Shown here one piece after another: positions 55,381 to 63,033 of a stretch of 64,000 nucleotides of DNA (positions are counted from its first letter, which is position 1; the number at the start of each line of letters is the position of its first letter). The position numbers were made by a program, and so were the translations under genes. Source of the stretch: Paenibacillus sp. JZ16 (lineage in GTDB: Bacteria; Bacillota; Bacilli; Paenibacillales; Paenibacillaceae); the NCBI RefSeq assembly GCF_015326965.1, contig NZ_CP017659.1, forward strand, positions 2,914,001 to 2,978,000. Reading direction: 5' to 3'. The notes under the pieces are model-generated. The model searched no databases and was not told where the DNA came from. It saw nothing but the letters and a program-made list of their open reading frames with translations.

Positions 55381-56406
55381 TTAGCCTGCGTTCGCTTTAC
55401 CAGGTTCTTCCCGCCGAAAGCGAATCCTGATCAGGCGCAGCCGCTCATACAGCTTCTCCGTTCCGCCAATCTCTTCTACCTCTCCATTGTGGGCTTGTCC
55501 TTCTCCATATACCCGTTGTAATACGGGTTTAAGAAATGTATCGCCCAGCTCCTCAAAAGCCTTCCATACCGTCGCCTGCTCGGTAGACGTCATCGTATTC
55601 AGTTCAACCTCCAGCAGCTGCTCCGTATCATAACCGTCCTTCTCAAGACCTTCCAATTCCTCAACCAAATCTCGACGAGATAACGAAGTGCGTTCTTCCA
55701 GCTCGGTCAGCGAAGCTCCCTCAGCTATGCCAAGCAGCATCGTACGGCGAATTCGGAAACGGTCCAGCTCTTGCTTGTAGCGCTGCTCCTTCTGCTTATA
55801 CAGCCAGGACAAGAACACCTCTTCCTGCAGCTGCTTATCAACCCAATCCAGTGGAAAGGTTGTGGTTCGCTCGATTCCTGACGTGATCTCCAGCCACTCC
55901 GCCCCATGCTCTGAAGACTTGCTGATTCCGATTCCCGGAAGCTGCAGCAGCTCTTCCTCGTTCTGGGGGACGAAGGCGCTAATCATGCGCAGCACCCGAT
56001 TGCTGGCAATAAAATAAGGTGCTTTTCTTCCGGAAGCCGCCTTTCTCCTGCGCCAGGCACACAGCTCCGTGTACAGCTCCTCCGAGCCGTACAGCTCACT
56101 GTAGCACTGCAGCTTCTGCACACCAAGATTCTTGCCTCCAGTCTCTCCCGGTTCGTGGAATACCCCCTCCACAAGCGGCCGGAACCCCTCTCCAAGCTTC
56201 TTCGCTAATTGATGTCGATACACGCATAATAACTCATTCCATGAATTCCCTTCATACCACTCATCATCGGATACTTCACCGTCCGGTTCCATGTTCCGCC
56301 AGCCGAGCCGCCATCCTCCCTCTTCCTCACCGATCCATACTTGAGCAGAACGGAGGTGACCTGACTCATCCGCTCCGCTCATCTGATTCATGAATACAAT
56401 TTGCAT
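55381..56406 (-). CDS. HRDC-domain protein of unknown function
   Basis: A 341-residue cytoplasmic protein. Residues about 110-165 form an HRDC domain (CAWRRRKAASGRKAPYFIAS, LRMISAFVPQNEEELLQLPGIG), a nucleic-acid-binding module of RecQ helicases and RNase D. The C-terminal half contains a helix-turn-helix-like segment (GASLTELEERTSLSRRDLVEEL). No helicase or nuclease domain is present, so it may be a free-standing adaptor. ATG 56406 follows GGGAGGTATTCGAGGG. Confidence 0.72.
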   Translation of the reverse strand: MQIVFMNQMSGADESGHLRSAQVWIGEEEGGWRLGWRNMEPDGEVSDDEWYEGNSWNELLCVYRHQLAKKLGEGFRPLVEGVFHEPGETGGKNLGVQKLQCYSELYGSEELYTELCAWRRRKAASGRKAPYFIASNRVLRMISAFVPQNEEELLQLPGIGISKSSEHGAEWLEITSGIERTTTFPLDWVDKQLQEEVFLSWLYKQKEQRYKQELDRFRIRRTMLLGIAEGASLTELEERTSLSRRDLVEELEGLEKDGYDTEQLLEVELNTMTSTEQATVWKAFEELGDTFLKPVLQRVYGEGQAHNGEVEEIGGTEKLYERLRLIRIRFRREEPGKANAG

Positions 56407-56455
56407 CCCTCGAATACCTCCCGTTTAGCATTCAGCACAACGATGGAACAACGCA

Positions 56456-56502
56456 AAAAAGCACCTCTCCTCCGCCGCAGCGACAAAGAAAGGTGCTTCC
56501 CG
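56456..56502 (-). terminator. Terminator of the fructokinase gene
   Basis: AAGCACCT pairs with AGGTGCTT across about 27 bases; the minus-strand tail is TTTTTTGCG. Confidence 0.75.
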
Positions 56503-56589
56503 TTCCATACGTTATACTGTTGAATTCATAATACCATAATCTGTAATAAAGTCAAACCCATTTTGGCTCACTCTATATAACAAATAAAG

Positions 56590-57486
56590 TTAAGCTTGAA
56601 CGCTCTTGGCCTCATCTACTGCAAGCTTGGCCAACGCCAATGCACCGCAGAGACCCGCATTATCGCCGAGCATCGGCGGAACGATGAACTGATCAATCCC
56701 GTCATGAAGGCTTGGATGCTGTACATATCCGGCCAGCAGCTCCTGAAGCTTCGTGCGGATCAGCGGGAACAGCTGCTCCTGCTTCATAACGCCTCCGCCC
56801 ATCACGATTCGCTGAGGGGACAGAATGAGGACATAATTCATCAGCGCTTGTGCCAGATAATAAGCCTCCATCTCCCAAGCCGGATGATCCGGCGTCAATT
56901 CCACACCGGGAACTCCCCAACGTTTGCCAAGTGACGGTCCGGCTGCAAGCCCCTCCAGACAGTCTGCATGATAAGGACAGGTCCCTTCATACCGGTCTTC
57001 CGGATGGCGGCGCACATAAATATGCCCCATCTCCGGATGAGACAATCCGTGGATCAATTCACCAGCTACCACGGCGCCTGCTCCTACTCCCGTTCCAATG
57101 GTGATATACAGACAGCTATCCAGTCCCTGGGCAGCGCCCCATGTATATTCTCCAAGAGCTGCTCCGTTTACATCGGTATCAAACCCAATCGGAACATGAA
57201 AACGCTCTTCCAATGCTTTGACAATATTGTAATTGCTCCAATGCGGCTTTGGTGTCGTTGTAATGCAGCCATAAGTCGGGCTGCCCTTCACCGGATCAAT
57301 CGGCCCGAAAGAACCGACTCCGATCGACTCTATATCCTTATCAGCAAAAAAGTTAAAGACATTTGCCATGGTTTCTTCAGGGGTTGTTGTCGGGAAGCTC
57401 ACTCGCTCCACAACCGTTCCATCCTCCATACCCACGCCGCAAACGAACTTGGTTCCTCCTGCTTCAATTGCTCCAAGTAAACTCAT
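56590..57486 (-). CDS. ROK-family fructokinase
   Basis: A 298-residue sugar kinase. ATP-site motif GAIEAGGTKFVCGVG at the N-terminus, catalytic Asp in FDTDVNGAALGE, and a zinc site with His/Cys ligands in HPEMGHIYVRRH and CPYHADCLEG. These match the YdhR/GmuE/ScrK group that phosphorylates fructose (or mannose). ATG 57486 follows GGATGGAAGAAGC. No sugar transport genes are adjacent. Confidence 0.9.
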   Translation of the reverse strand: MSLLGAIEAGGTKFVCGVGMEDGTVVERVSFPTTTPEETMANVFNFFADKDIESIGVGSFGPIDPVKGSPTYGCITTTPKPHWSNYNIVKALEERFHVPIGFDTDVNGAALGEYTWGAAQGLDSCLYITIGTGVGAGAVVAGELIHGLSHPEMGHIYVRRHPEDRYEGTCPYHADCLEGLAAGPSLGKRWGVPGVELTPDHPAWEMEAYYLAQALMNYVLILSPQRIVMGGGVMKQEQLFPLIRTKLQELLAGYVQHPSLHDGIDQFIVPPMLGDNAGLCGALALAKLAVDEAKSVQA

Positions 57487-57580
57487 GCTTCTTCCATCCT
57501 CTCCACGATGTGCTGTGCCTTGTTCTCTATATAGTTGCTAACAAGCTCTATTCGAAGCATATGTAAACATGGTGCTCCCG

Positions 57581-58264
57581 TCAAGTCTGCCCGCCTCTTT
57601 CTCTGCTTCTGCCCGTTCCTGACGCGGCCAGTAACAGCCATGAGAACAAAATAATGACCGCCGTCCACGCCCACGCCAGCCCGCTCTCGCCATTGCTTAC
57701 CGCAACGTAAATCGCCGTGGGCAGCGTTTGCGTAACGCCCGGTATATTGCCTGCAACCATCCAGGTTGCCCCAAATTCCCCTAAACCTCTGGCAAAGGCC
57801 AGTATGAACGCCGAAATTCCCGCCCTGCGAACAAGCGGCAGCGTAATCCAGCGAAGGACCTGCCATTCGCCGGCCCCGGCCGATCGCGCCGAATCCTCAA
57901 GCTCCGGGTCCACAGACTCAAAGCCCACCCGCATGCTCTGATACACAAGCGGAAACGAGACCACGATAGCCGCTATGACCGCGGCTCCCCAACTAAAAAT
58001 GATGGGTCTGGCAAACAGCCATTCGGCAGCTGAACCTATCCAGCTGTTTCTGCCCAGCATGACAAGCAGAAGAAAGCCAACCACCGTAGGCGGAAGCACG
58101 AGCGGAAGCATCAGCAGCGTTTCTACCGCCGTCTTGCCGACAAACGAGCGCCGGGACATCCAGCGTGCTGCTGCTGCTCCCAGTATAAATGCAATGATGC
58201 TGGACAGCAGTGATGTTTTTATCGACAGCCATACCGGCATCCAGAACATTTCGGTCGTGGTCAC
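57581..58264 (-). CDS. modB: Molybdate ABC transporter permease ModB
   Basis: A 227-residue permease with about five transmembrane segments and an EAA loop (ELEDSARSAGAGEWQVLRWITLP). ARGLGEFGATWMVAGNIPG is the ModB signature. GTG 58264 overlaps the modA stop by four bases (GTGA). The usual ATPase ModC gene does not follow; the next gene is a fructokinase. Confidence 0.92.
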   Translation of the reverse strand: MTTTEMFWMPVWLSIKTSLLSSIIAFILGAAAARWMSRRSFVGKTAVETLLMLPLVLPPTVVGFLLLVMLGRNSWIGSAAEWLFARPIIFSWGAAVIAAIVVSFPLVYQSMRVGFESVDPELEDSARSAGAGEWQVLRWITLPLVRRAGISAFILAFARGLGEFGATWMVAGNIPGVTQTLPTAIYVAVSNGESGLAWAWTAVIILFSWLLLAASGTGRSRERGGQT

Positions 58265-59103
58265 GGCGATGCCTCCGCTACCTCAAATCCAGCCTCCGTG
58301 AAGATATCCCTGATCTCAGGCTTCCGCATAAATTCGAGAAGAGCCTCAGCCTCCTGCGGATGCTTGGCATTACCGGGAACCGCTGCAGGATATTCGATCG
58401 GTTGGTGCTTGTCCGGATCGACCTCAAGCGCAAGCGTTGCCTTGGCGGAACTCTTCAGATCGGTTTTGTACACAAAACCGGCGTCCGCATTCCCCGACTC
58501 TACATAAGCCAGAACTTGCGTCACGTCCTTGGCATACACCGCCTTGGATTCGACATCATCCCAAAGGCCTTCATTCTGAAGAGCCTCCTTGGCATATTCT
58601 CCGGCCGGTACAGTATCCGGCTGCCCAATGGCCACAACGCGCACCTCGGGTTTTAATAGATCCGGTAATTGCTTCACGTTCTGTTTGCCGACAGGCTCAA
58701 TCAGCACCAATGCATTTCGAAACATCAACTGAACCGCATCGGATTGCACGATCCCCTTCTCGACCAATCGATCCATCGGCTCCGTTGCTGCGGATATAAA
58801 CAAATCTACGGGCGCCCCTTGCTCAAGCTGTTGTCCAAGAGAGCCCGAACCGCCGAAATTATAACGAAGCGTAACATTCGGAAATTCCGCTTCAAATCGT
58901 CGTCCGGTCTCTTCCAGACTGGATTTGAGGCTTGCTGCTGCCGAAACCATAACTTCCACCTTCTTCTCGTCTCTTGAGGGCTGTTTAGAGGTATCGGTTG
59001 AAGGAGTCTGGACGGAGGCACATGCCGATATAAGAAGTAGCAATGTCCCGAGCAGTAAACCGGTCAAAATTGATTTTCTTCCGAAATTAAACCGTCTCCG
59101 CAT
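58261..59103 (-). CDS. modA: Molybdate-binding lipoprotein ModA
   Basis: A 280-residue lipoprotein (lipobox ISAC, Cys about 28) with the ModA fold: VMVSAAASLKSSLEE, NFGGSGSLGQQLEQGAPVDLFISA, GQPDTVPAGEYAKEAL and SGNADAGFVYKTD. It binds molybdate or tungstate outside the cell. Its ATG starts two bases after the stop of the exonuclease gene (TAGTCATG), so the two are probably co-transcribed. Ribosome site is weak (GGTGG). Confidence 0.92.
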   Translation of the reverse strand: MRRRFNFGRKSILTGLLLGTLLLLISACASVQTPSTDTSKQPSRDEKKVEVMVSAAASLKSSLEETGRRFEAEFPNVTLRYNFGGSGSLGQQLEQGAPVDLFISAATEPMDRLVEKGIVQSDAVQLMFRNALVLIEPVGKQNVKQLPDLLKPEVRVVAIGQPDTVPAGEYAKEALQNEGLWDDVESKAVYAKDVTQVLAYVESGNADAGFVYKTDLKSSAKATLALEVDPDKHQPIEYPAAVPGNAKHPQEAEALLEFMRKPEIRDIFTEAGFEVAEASP

Positions 59104-59105
59104 GA

Positions 59106-60002
59106 CTAGGAAACCACCGCCACACCAAAAAGATGACCGAGGCTCTTCATCTCAAGCTCCTCCAGTTTGGTTAATGCACGTTCGTGATCCACGCTTAAGC
59201 GGCACAGATCCAATTCGCACTCCATGGGAACCTCGCAATGGATTTCGGCCAAAGCCCGGGACAGGTGCAGCATCTCCAAATCCGCCTCGATCTTGGTGCG
59301 GACCCCTTTGGTCAGTGAATCAAGATTCGCAAGAATGCCTTCCACGGATTCATACTCCTGAATCAGCTTGACTGCCGTTTTCTCGCCAATCCCGCGTACG
59401 CCCGGATAATTATCGCTCGTATCTCCCATCAGGCCTTTCACATCGATAACCTGTCTTGGAGAAAGTCCTTTTTCGGCATATAACGTTTCCGGGGTATAGT
59501 GCATATAATTGCCGTGTCCCTTTTTCATAATGATGACGGAAGTCGAATCGTTCACGAGCTGAAGCAGATCATGGTCCCCTGACAGGATCATGACATTCAT
59601 GCTGTCCCCGTACCGTCTGGCCAGCGTGCCGATGCAATCATCGGCCTCATAGCCCACGACGCCCAGGTTCGGAATTCCCAGACATTCCGTCACATCGCGC
59701 ACCAACGAAAACTGCGGAACCAGATCATCCGGGGCTTCCGGACGATTGCCTTTATACGATGCAAACTGCTCTGTACGAAATGTTTTTGATCCCATATCCC
59801 AGCAGCACGCCACATGGGTAGGCTGAAATTTATCGATAGCATCCCACATATACCGCAGGAAGCCGTAAATCGCGTTGGTCGGAACACCCGCTTTGGTTCT
59901 ACGGATATAGCCGCTTGAGGCGGTTGCATAGTAAGCACGAAATAATAAAGCCATCCCGTCTACAAGCATTAAGGATGGTTGTTGATTGGGTATCACAGTC
60001 AT
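59106..60002 (-). CDS. 5'-3' exonuclease (FEN-type, YpcP/ExoIX-like)
   Basis: A 298-residue nuclease resembling the 5' nuclease domain of DNA polymerase I: MLVDGMALLFRAYYA, GYEADDCIGTLA, LSGDHDLLQLV, GLMGDTSDNYPGVRGIGEKTA. The metal-binding aspartates are all present, followed by an H3TH DNA-binding motif. It stands free of a polymerase domain. Likely acts in RNA primer removal or repair. ATG 60002 follows AGGAGCGATC. Confidence 0.9.
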   Translation of the reverse strand: MTVIPNQQPSLMLVDGMALLFRAYYATASSGYIRRTKAGVPTNAIYGFLRYMWDAIDKFQPTHVACCWDMGSKTFRTEQFASYKGNRPEAPDDLVPQFSLVRDVTECLGIPNLGVVGYEADDCIGTLARRYGDSMNVMILSGDHDLLQLVNDSTSVIIMKKGHGNYMHYTPETLYAEKGLSPRQVIDVKGLMGDTSDNYPGVRGIGEKTAVKLIQEYESVEGILANLDSLTKGVRTKIEADLEMLHLSRALAEIHCEVPMECELDLCRLSVDHERALTKLEELEMKSLGHLFGVAVVS

Positions 60003-60132
60003 GATCGCTCCTAACTTTAACTTCTCTGATATAACCTTAAATATACCTTGTCATTATACCATATCCCTATATAGTCTTGGGCTTGTCATAAGGTATTTCT
60101 TTGAATTTCCTATCATTGGCTGTTCACAAAAT

Positions 60133-60240
60133 AAAAACGTCTATCGACGTGCTTTCTCAGTTGACAGACCGCATTTAGCGGAAGTTTTTCTTGCGAGATA
60201 AGGATGCTAAGCCTCGGATGTTTATACTTTCTTATCTCTT
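60133..60240 (+). repeat. Intergenic repeat element, copy 1
   Basis: A core of about 64 bases (60133-60196) begins AAAAACGTCTATCGACGT, with a perfect ACGTC/GACGT stem, and ends GGAAGTTTTTCTTGCGA. A hairpin follows with arms GAGATAAG (60195-60202) and CTTATCTC (60231-60238). The core recurs inverted at 62404-62468 with about 85% identity. It lies between two minus-strand genes. Confidence 0.8.
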
Positions 60241-60248
60241 AAAACAAA

Positions 60249-60286
60249 AGAGCATCCCGGCGGTCGAAAGACCTTGGGATGCTCTA
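60249..60286 (-). terminator. Terminator of the Spx/ArsC-fold gene
   Basis: AGAGCATCCC and GGGATGCTCT pair, with an inner GGTC/GACC pair; the minus-strand tail is TTTGTTTT. Confidence 0.88.
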
Positions 60287-60325
60287 CCTTCTTCAGCAGG
60301 AGAATGTGTATACACTGGATCCATT

Positions 60326-60688
60326 CTACTTCTGCCATGACTCCTGATATTGTTCCGCCTTAAAGCCGACGGTCACTTTACTGCCGTCCGTCACGATCGG
60401 ACGCTTAATTAATCTGCCGTTGGACGACAACAGTTCGATCTTCTCCTCATCGGAGAGCCCAGGCAGCTTGTCCTTCAGATTCATTTCCTTGTAGACCTCG
60501 CCGCTCGTATTGAAAAATTTCTTAAGTTCCAGGCCGCTCTTGGCGATAAGGTCGGCTAGTTCTTCCTTTTGTGGCGGTTGTTCAAAAATATTTTGAAGTT
60601 CCAGCTCATGTCCTTCGTTTTGCAGCCATTTGACCGCGTTGCGGCATGTCCCGCATTTCGGATATTGATATACTTTCAGTTTGCTCAT
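60326..60688 (-). CDS. Spx/MgsR/ArsC-fold thioredoxin-like protein (YusI-like)
   Basis: A 120-residue thioredoxin-fold protein with a CGTC redox pair (YPKCGTCRNAVKWL) and the family end RPIVTDGSKVTVGF. The family covers Spx-type regulators and arsenate-reductase-like proteins; the C-terminal RNA polymerase-binding surface of Spx is not clear here, so the YusI/YffB group is the better match. No ars genes nearby. ATG 60688 follows AAGGAGAACGTATCGA. Confidence 0.85.
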   Translation of the reverse strand: MSKLKVYQYPKCGTCRNAVKWLQNEGHELELQNIFEQPPQKEELADLIAKSGLELKKFFNTSGEVYKEMNLKDKLPGLSDEEKIELLSSNGRLIKRPIVTDGSKVTVGFKAEQYQESWQK

Positions 60689-60725
60689 TCGATACGTTCT
60701 CCTTCTAGTGTTGTTTTGAACCTAC

Positions 60726-61739
60726 TTAAGTCGCCTCTTCCGCGAGCATGTTTCTCAGTGCGTTCATATCCTCAGGAAGCGGGGCTGTGAATGTCATCGT
60801 GCTCCCCTCAATCGGGTGGATCAGCTTCAGGCTCGCTGCATGCAGCGCCTGCCGGCCCATATAGCGGTCCAGCCTCATGATCGTTTCGGCTTCCAGATCT
60901 GCTGGACCGGCAGCCAAGTCCGAAGCCGCCTCCGCTCCGTCTGATCGTAACTCCCGATCGCCGTAAACCGGATGCCTATACATCTGATCTCCAATCAATG
61001 GACAACCGATGCTAAGCATATGCACCCGAATTTGATGGGTACGACCCGTTTCCAGCTTTAATTCGACCAAGGATCCGGAAGGGTAAGCTTCGCATACCTT
61101 ATACCGCGTAAGCGAAGGGTATCCTTCGGGAGTTACGATGCGGCGGTGGGGCTCTAACGGGTCCCGATCAATCGGACCGTCAATATCGCCTGAGGGCAAA
61201 GCAGGCTTGCCATGAACAAATGCTACATACCTCTTGTCAACGGTGCCGGCTATCATTTGTTCGGAGACATGCTGGTGAATATATGCATTCTTCGCAATCA
61301 CCAACACGCCGGAAGTCTCCTGGTCCAGCCTGTGAACCGCTCTGAACCGGTAGTTCCAGCCCTTCTCCTGCCAATAGTGAACGACGCCGTTCGCCAGCGT
61401 GTCTGTATAATGCCCGTGCGTCGGATGGACAATGATCCCCGCAGGCTTGTTCAGGACAAGCAAATGTTCATCCTCGTACAGAATATGAAGGTTCATCGGC
61501 TGGGGCAGCATATCGTCCGATCGTTCCTGCTCCATCCGGATTTCGATCAGATCTCCGGCATGCACGTTAACGCTAATGTATACACGGGTCCCGTTCAGCA
61601 TGATGCCCTGCTCAGTCAACTTGAGGCGAGACAGCAGCTTACGGGATACTCTCATCCGTTTTTGCAAAATGGTCTTAAGCAGCATGCCGTCCTCCTGTGG
61701 GGACACGACATAACTGATAGGCGGATAATACAAACTCAT
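60726..61739 (-). CDS. RluA-family RNA pseudouridine synthase
   Basis: A 337-residue enzyme that isomerises uridine in rRNA or tRNA. S4-like N-terminal part (LSRLKLTEQGIMLNG), then the catalytic domain with Asp in HRLDQETSGVLVIAKN and the GRTHQIRVHMLSIGCPLIGD block. An insert of about 35 residues (ELRSDGAEAASDLAAGPADLE) sits before the last conserved segment. ATG 61739 lies three bases after the upstream gene's stop, so the two are probably one operon. Confidence 0.92.
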   Translation of the reverse strand: MSLYYPPISYVVSPQEDGMLLKTILQKRMRVSRKLLSRLKLTEQGIMLNGTRVYISVNVHAGDLIEIRMEQERSDDMLPQPMNLHILYEDEHLLVLNKPAGIIVHPTHGHYTDTLANGVVHYWQEKGWNYRFRAVHRLDQETSGVLVIAKNAYIHQHVSEQMIAGTVDKRYVAFVHGKPALPSGDIDGPIDRDPLEPHRRIVTPEGYPSLTRYKVCEAYPSGSLVELKLETGRTHQIRVHMLSIGCPLIGDQMYRHPVYGDRELRSDGAEAASDLAAGPADLEAETIMRLDRYMGRQALHAASLKLIHPIEGSTMTFTAPLPEDMNALRNMLAEEAT

Positions 61740-61742
61740 GAA

Positions 61743-62303
61743 TTACCGAAACACCTTTCCGCTTCGCTCATATTCGACATCCGGAATCCCGGCGTGCACA
61801 TTGGCTGCCCGTGCAGTCACAAAGAAATAGTCGGACAATCGGTTCAAATACCGGCGGACTTCCGGATTGATTTCCGTGGTTCGCTGCAGCGAAACGGTCA
61901 ACCGTTCGGCTCGGCGGCATACGGTCCGACATACATGAAGCAGCGAAGACAACGCACTTCCGCCAGGCAAGATGAACCGCTCAAGCGGAGGGTTCTTCTC
62001 CTCGAAAGCATCCAGCCATACCTCCAGATTGTCCACAAGCTCGGCGCTTACCTTGAGTTTATCCTCTCGAGGCCTTGCATAGGCCAGATCCGAGCCGCAA
62101 TCGAACAGTTCATGCTGGATTCGAACGAGCTGAAGGTGCAGCTCCTCAAATTCGGCTTCCTTGGCCAAAAACACGGCCTGACCGACAAAGCTGTTCAATT
62201 CATCAATCGTGCCATACGCTTCTATCCGCGGGTCATCCTTGGGCACACGACCGCCAATAATTGAAGTTTCCCCTGCATCTCCCGTTCTCGTATATACCTT
62301 CAT
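61743..62303 (-). CDS. Cob(I)yrinic acid a,c-diamide adenosyltransferase, PduO type
   Basis: A 186-residue trimeric ATP:cobalamin adenosyltransferase. The start MKVYTRTGDAGETSIIGG and FILPGGSALSSLLHVCRTVCRRAER are the ATP- and corrinoid-site signatures. ATG 62303 follows GGAGGATATTGTG; an ATG at 62318 is also in frame but overlaps that site. First gene of a pair with the pseudouridine synthase. No cobalamin riboswitch was recognised upstream; a structured repeat lies there instead. Confidence 0.92.
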   Translation of the reverse strand: MKVYTRTGDAGETSIIGGRVPKDDPRIEAYGTIDELNSFVGQAVFLAKEAEFEELHLQLVRIQHELFDCGSDLAYARPREDKLKVSAELVDNLEVWLDAFEEKNPPLERFILPGGSALSSLLHVCRTVCRRAERLTVSLQRTTEINPEVRRYLNRLSDYFFVTARAANVHAGIPDVEYERSGKVFR

Positions 62304-62360
62304 CACAATATCCTCCATTTCATCGTCCGATCCTTATTCAATAACACCATATTTCTTAAG

Positions 62361-62468
62361 ATTATAGAATTTATAGTTTCAGCGAAGCTGAGCAATTCTA
62401 TAATCGCAAGAAAAACTTCCTTATAACCGCGGTCAGTCTTCTGAGAAAGTACGTCGATAGACGTTTTT
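62361..62468 (-). repeat. Intergenic repeat element, copy 2 (inverted)
   Basis: The 64-65-base core (62404-62468) is the inverted counterpart of 60133-60196. Read on the minus strand it is followed by a hairpin with 11-base arms (62361-62371 with 62394-62404) and an inner CAGC/GCTG stem. It lies in the presumed 5' leader of the adenosyltransferase gene. Confidence 0.8.
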
Positions 62469-62506
62469 CTTAATATGCTCAACTATAGCATAATTTCGAA
62501 TCAGGG

Positions 62507-62571
62507 TCCCTCTGCGCCGGAATAAGCCCAGGCCCATCATGATTCCGGGACGTTTTTTTACATCAGAGGGA
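62507..62571 (+). terminator. Nested inverted repeat with terminator-like inner hairpin
   Basis: Inner arms CCGGAAT (62517-62523) and ATTCCGG (62542-62548) are followed by GACG and seven T (62553-62559) on the plus strand. Outer arms TCCCTCTG (62507-62514) and CAGAGGGA (62564-62571) enclose it. No plus-strand gene precedes it. Confidence 0.6.
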
Positions 62572-62587
62572 ATCATTTAAACGCAAA

Positions 62588-62630
62588 CAAGGCTGATCCG
62601 TAAGGCATCTAGCCCCAGGAACAGCCTTGT
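62588..62630 (-). terminator. Terminator of the Spo0E-like gene
   Basis: CAAGGCTG and CAGCCTTG pair over a loop of about 27 bases; the minus-strand tail is TTTGCG, so the T run is short. Confidence 0.6.
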
Positions 62631-62651
62631 ATTATTCAATCAGATCGTATT

Positions 62652-62915
62652 TTATAGTTTCTTTTTGGGATGGGCCTTCATATATTCGTTAATCTTCAAG
62701 TCCAGCAAACTGCTGATCTCGATGACAATCTCTGATGTGAAGGACTGCTCTTCCAAAAAAATTTGTTCCATCTTTCGGCGAAGCATGTGAATTTCGTCTT
62801 CCAAGGTAATTTCCTGAGGAGTGGATTTGGCTGATTTAATTGACCATTTACCGTGATTATTGTCTTCAGCCGTATAGTCACCACGGTAGTTTGACAATTC
62901 ATAATCACAAAACAC
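62652..62915 (-). CDS. Spo0E-like aspartyl-phosphate phosphatase
   Basis: An 87-residue protein whose second half matches the Spo0E family: LEDEIHMLRRKMEQIFLEEQ, then SFTSEIVIEISSLLDLKINEYMK. The family signature SQELD is replaced by SSLLD, keeping the Asp. Spo0E proteins dephosphorylate Spo0A-P and delay sporulation. It has an N-terminal extension of about 35 polar residues not usual in the family. GTG 62915 follows AAGGAGGGATCACCA. The changed motif makes activity uncertain. Confidence 0.7.
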   Translation of the reverse strand: MFCDYELSNYRGDYTAEDNNHGKWSIKSAKSTPQEITLEDEIHMLRRKMEQIFLEEQSFTSEIVIEISSLLDLKINEYMKAHPKKKL

Positions 62916-63033
62916 TGGTGATCCCTCCTTGGAAAGTAAAATTCTGCCCCCAAAATAAAATTATAACATATATTTTGCCAATGGAAAGTATTTTTTTTGT
63001 TAATTCAAGGAAAAAGTTCAACGATTTCCTTGC

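Noticed and set aside
57483..57866. 127-residue minus-strand frame as a possible truncated modC
   Set aside because: No Walker A, signature or Walker B motif; it is an alternate frame of modB.
61212..62264. 350-residue plus-strand frame opposite the pseudouridine synthase and adenosyltransferase genes
   Set aside because: It spans two well-supported minus-strand genes and shows no motif.
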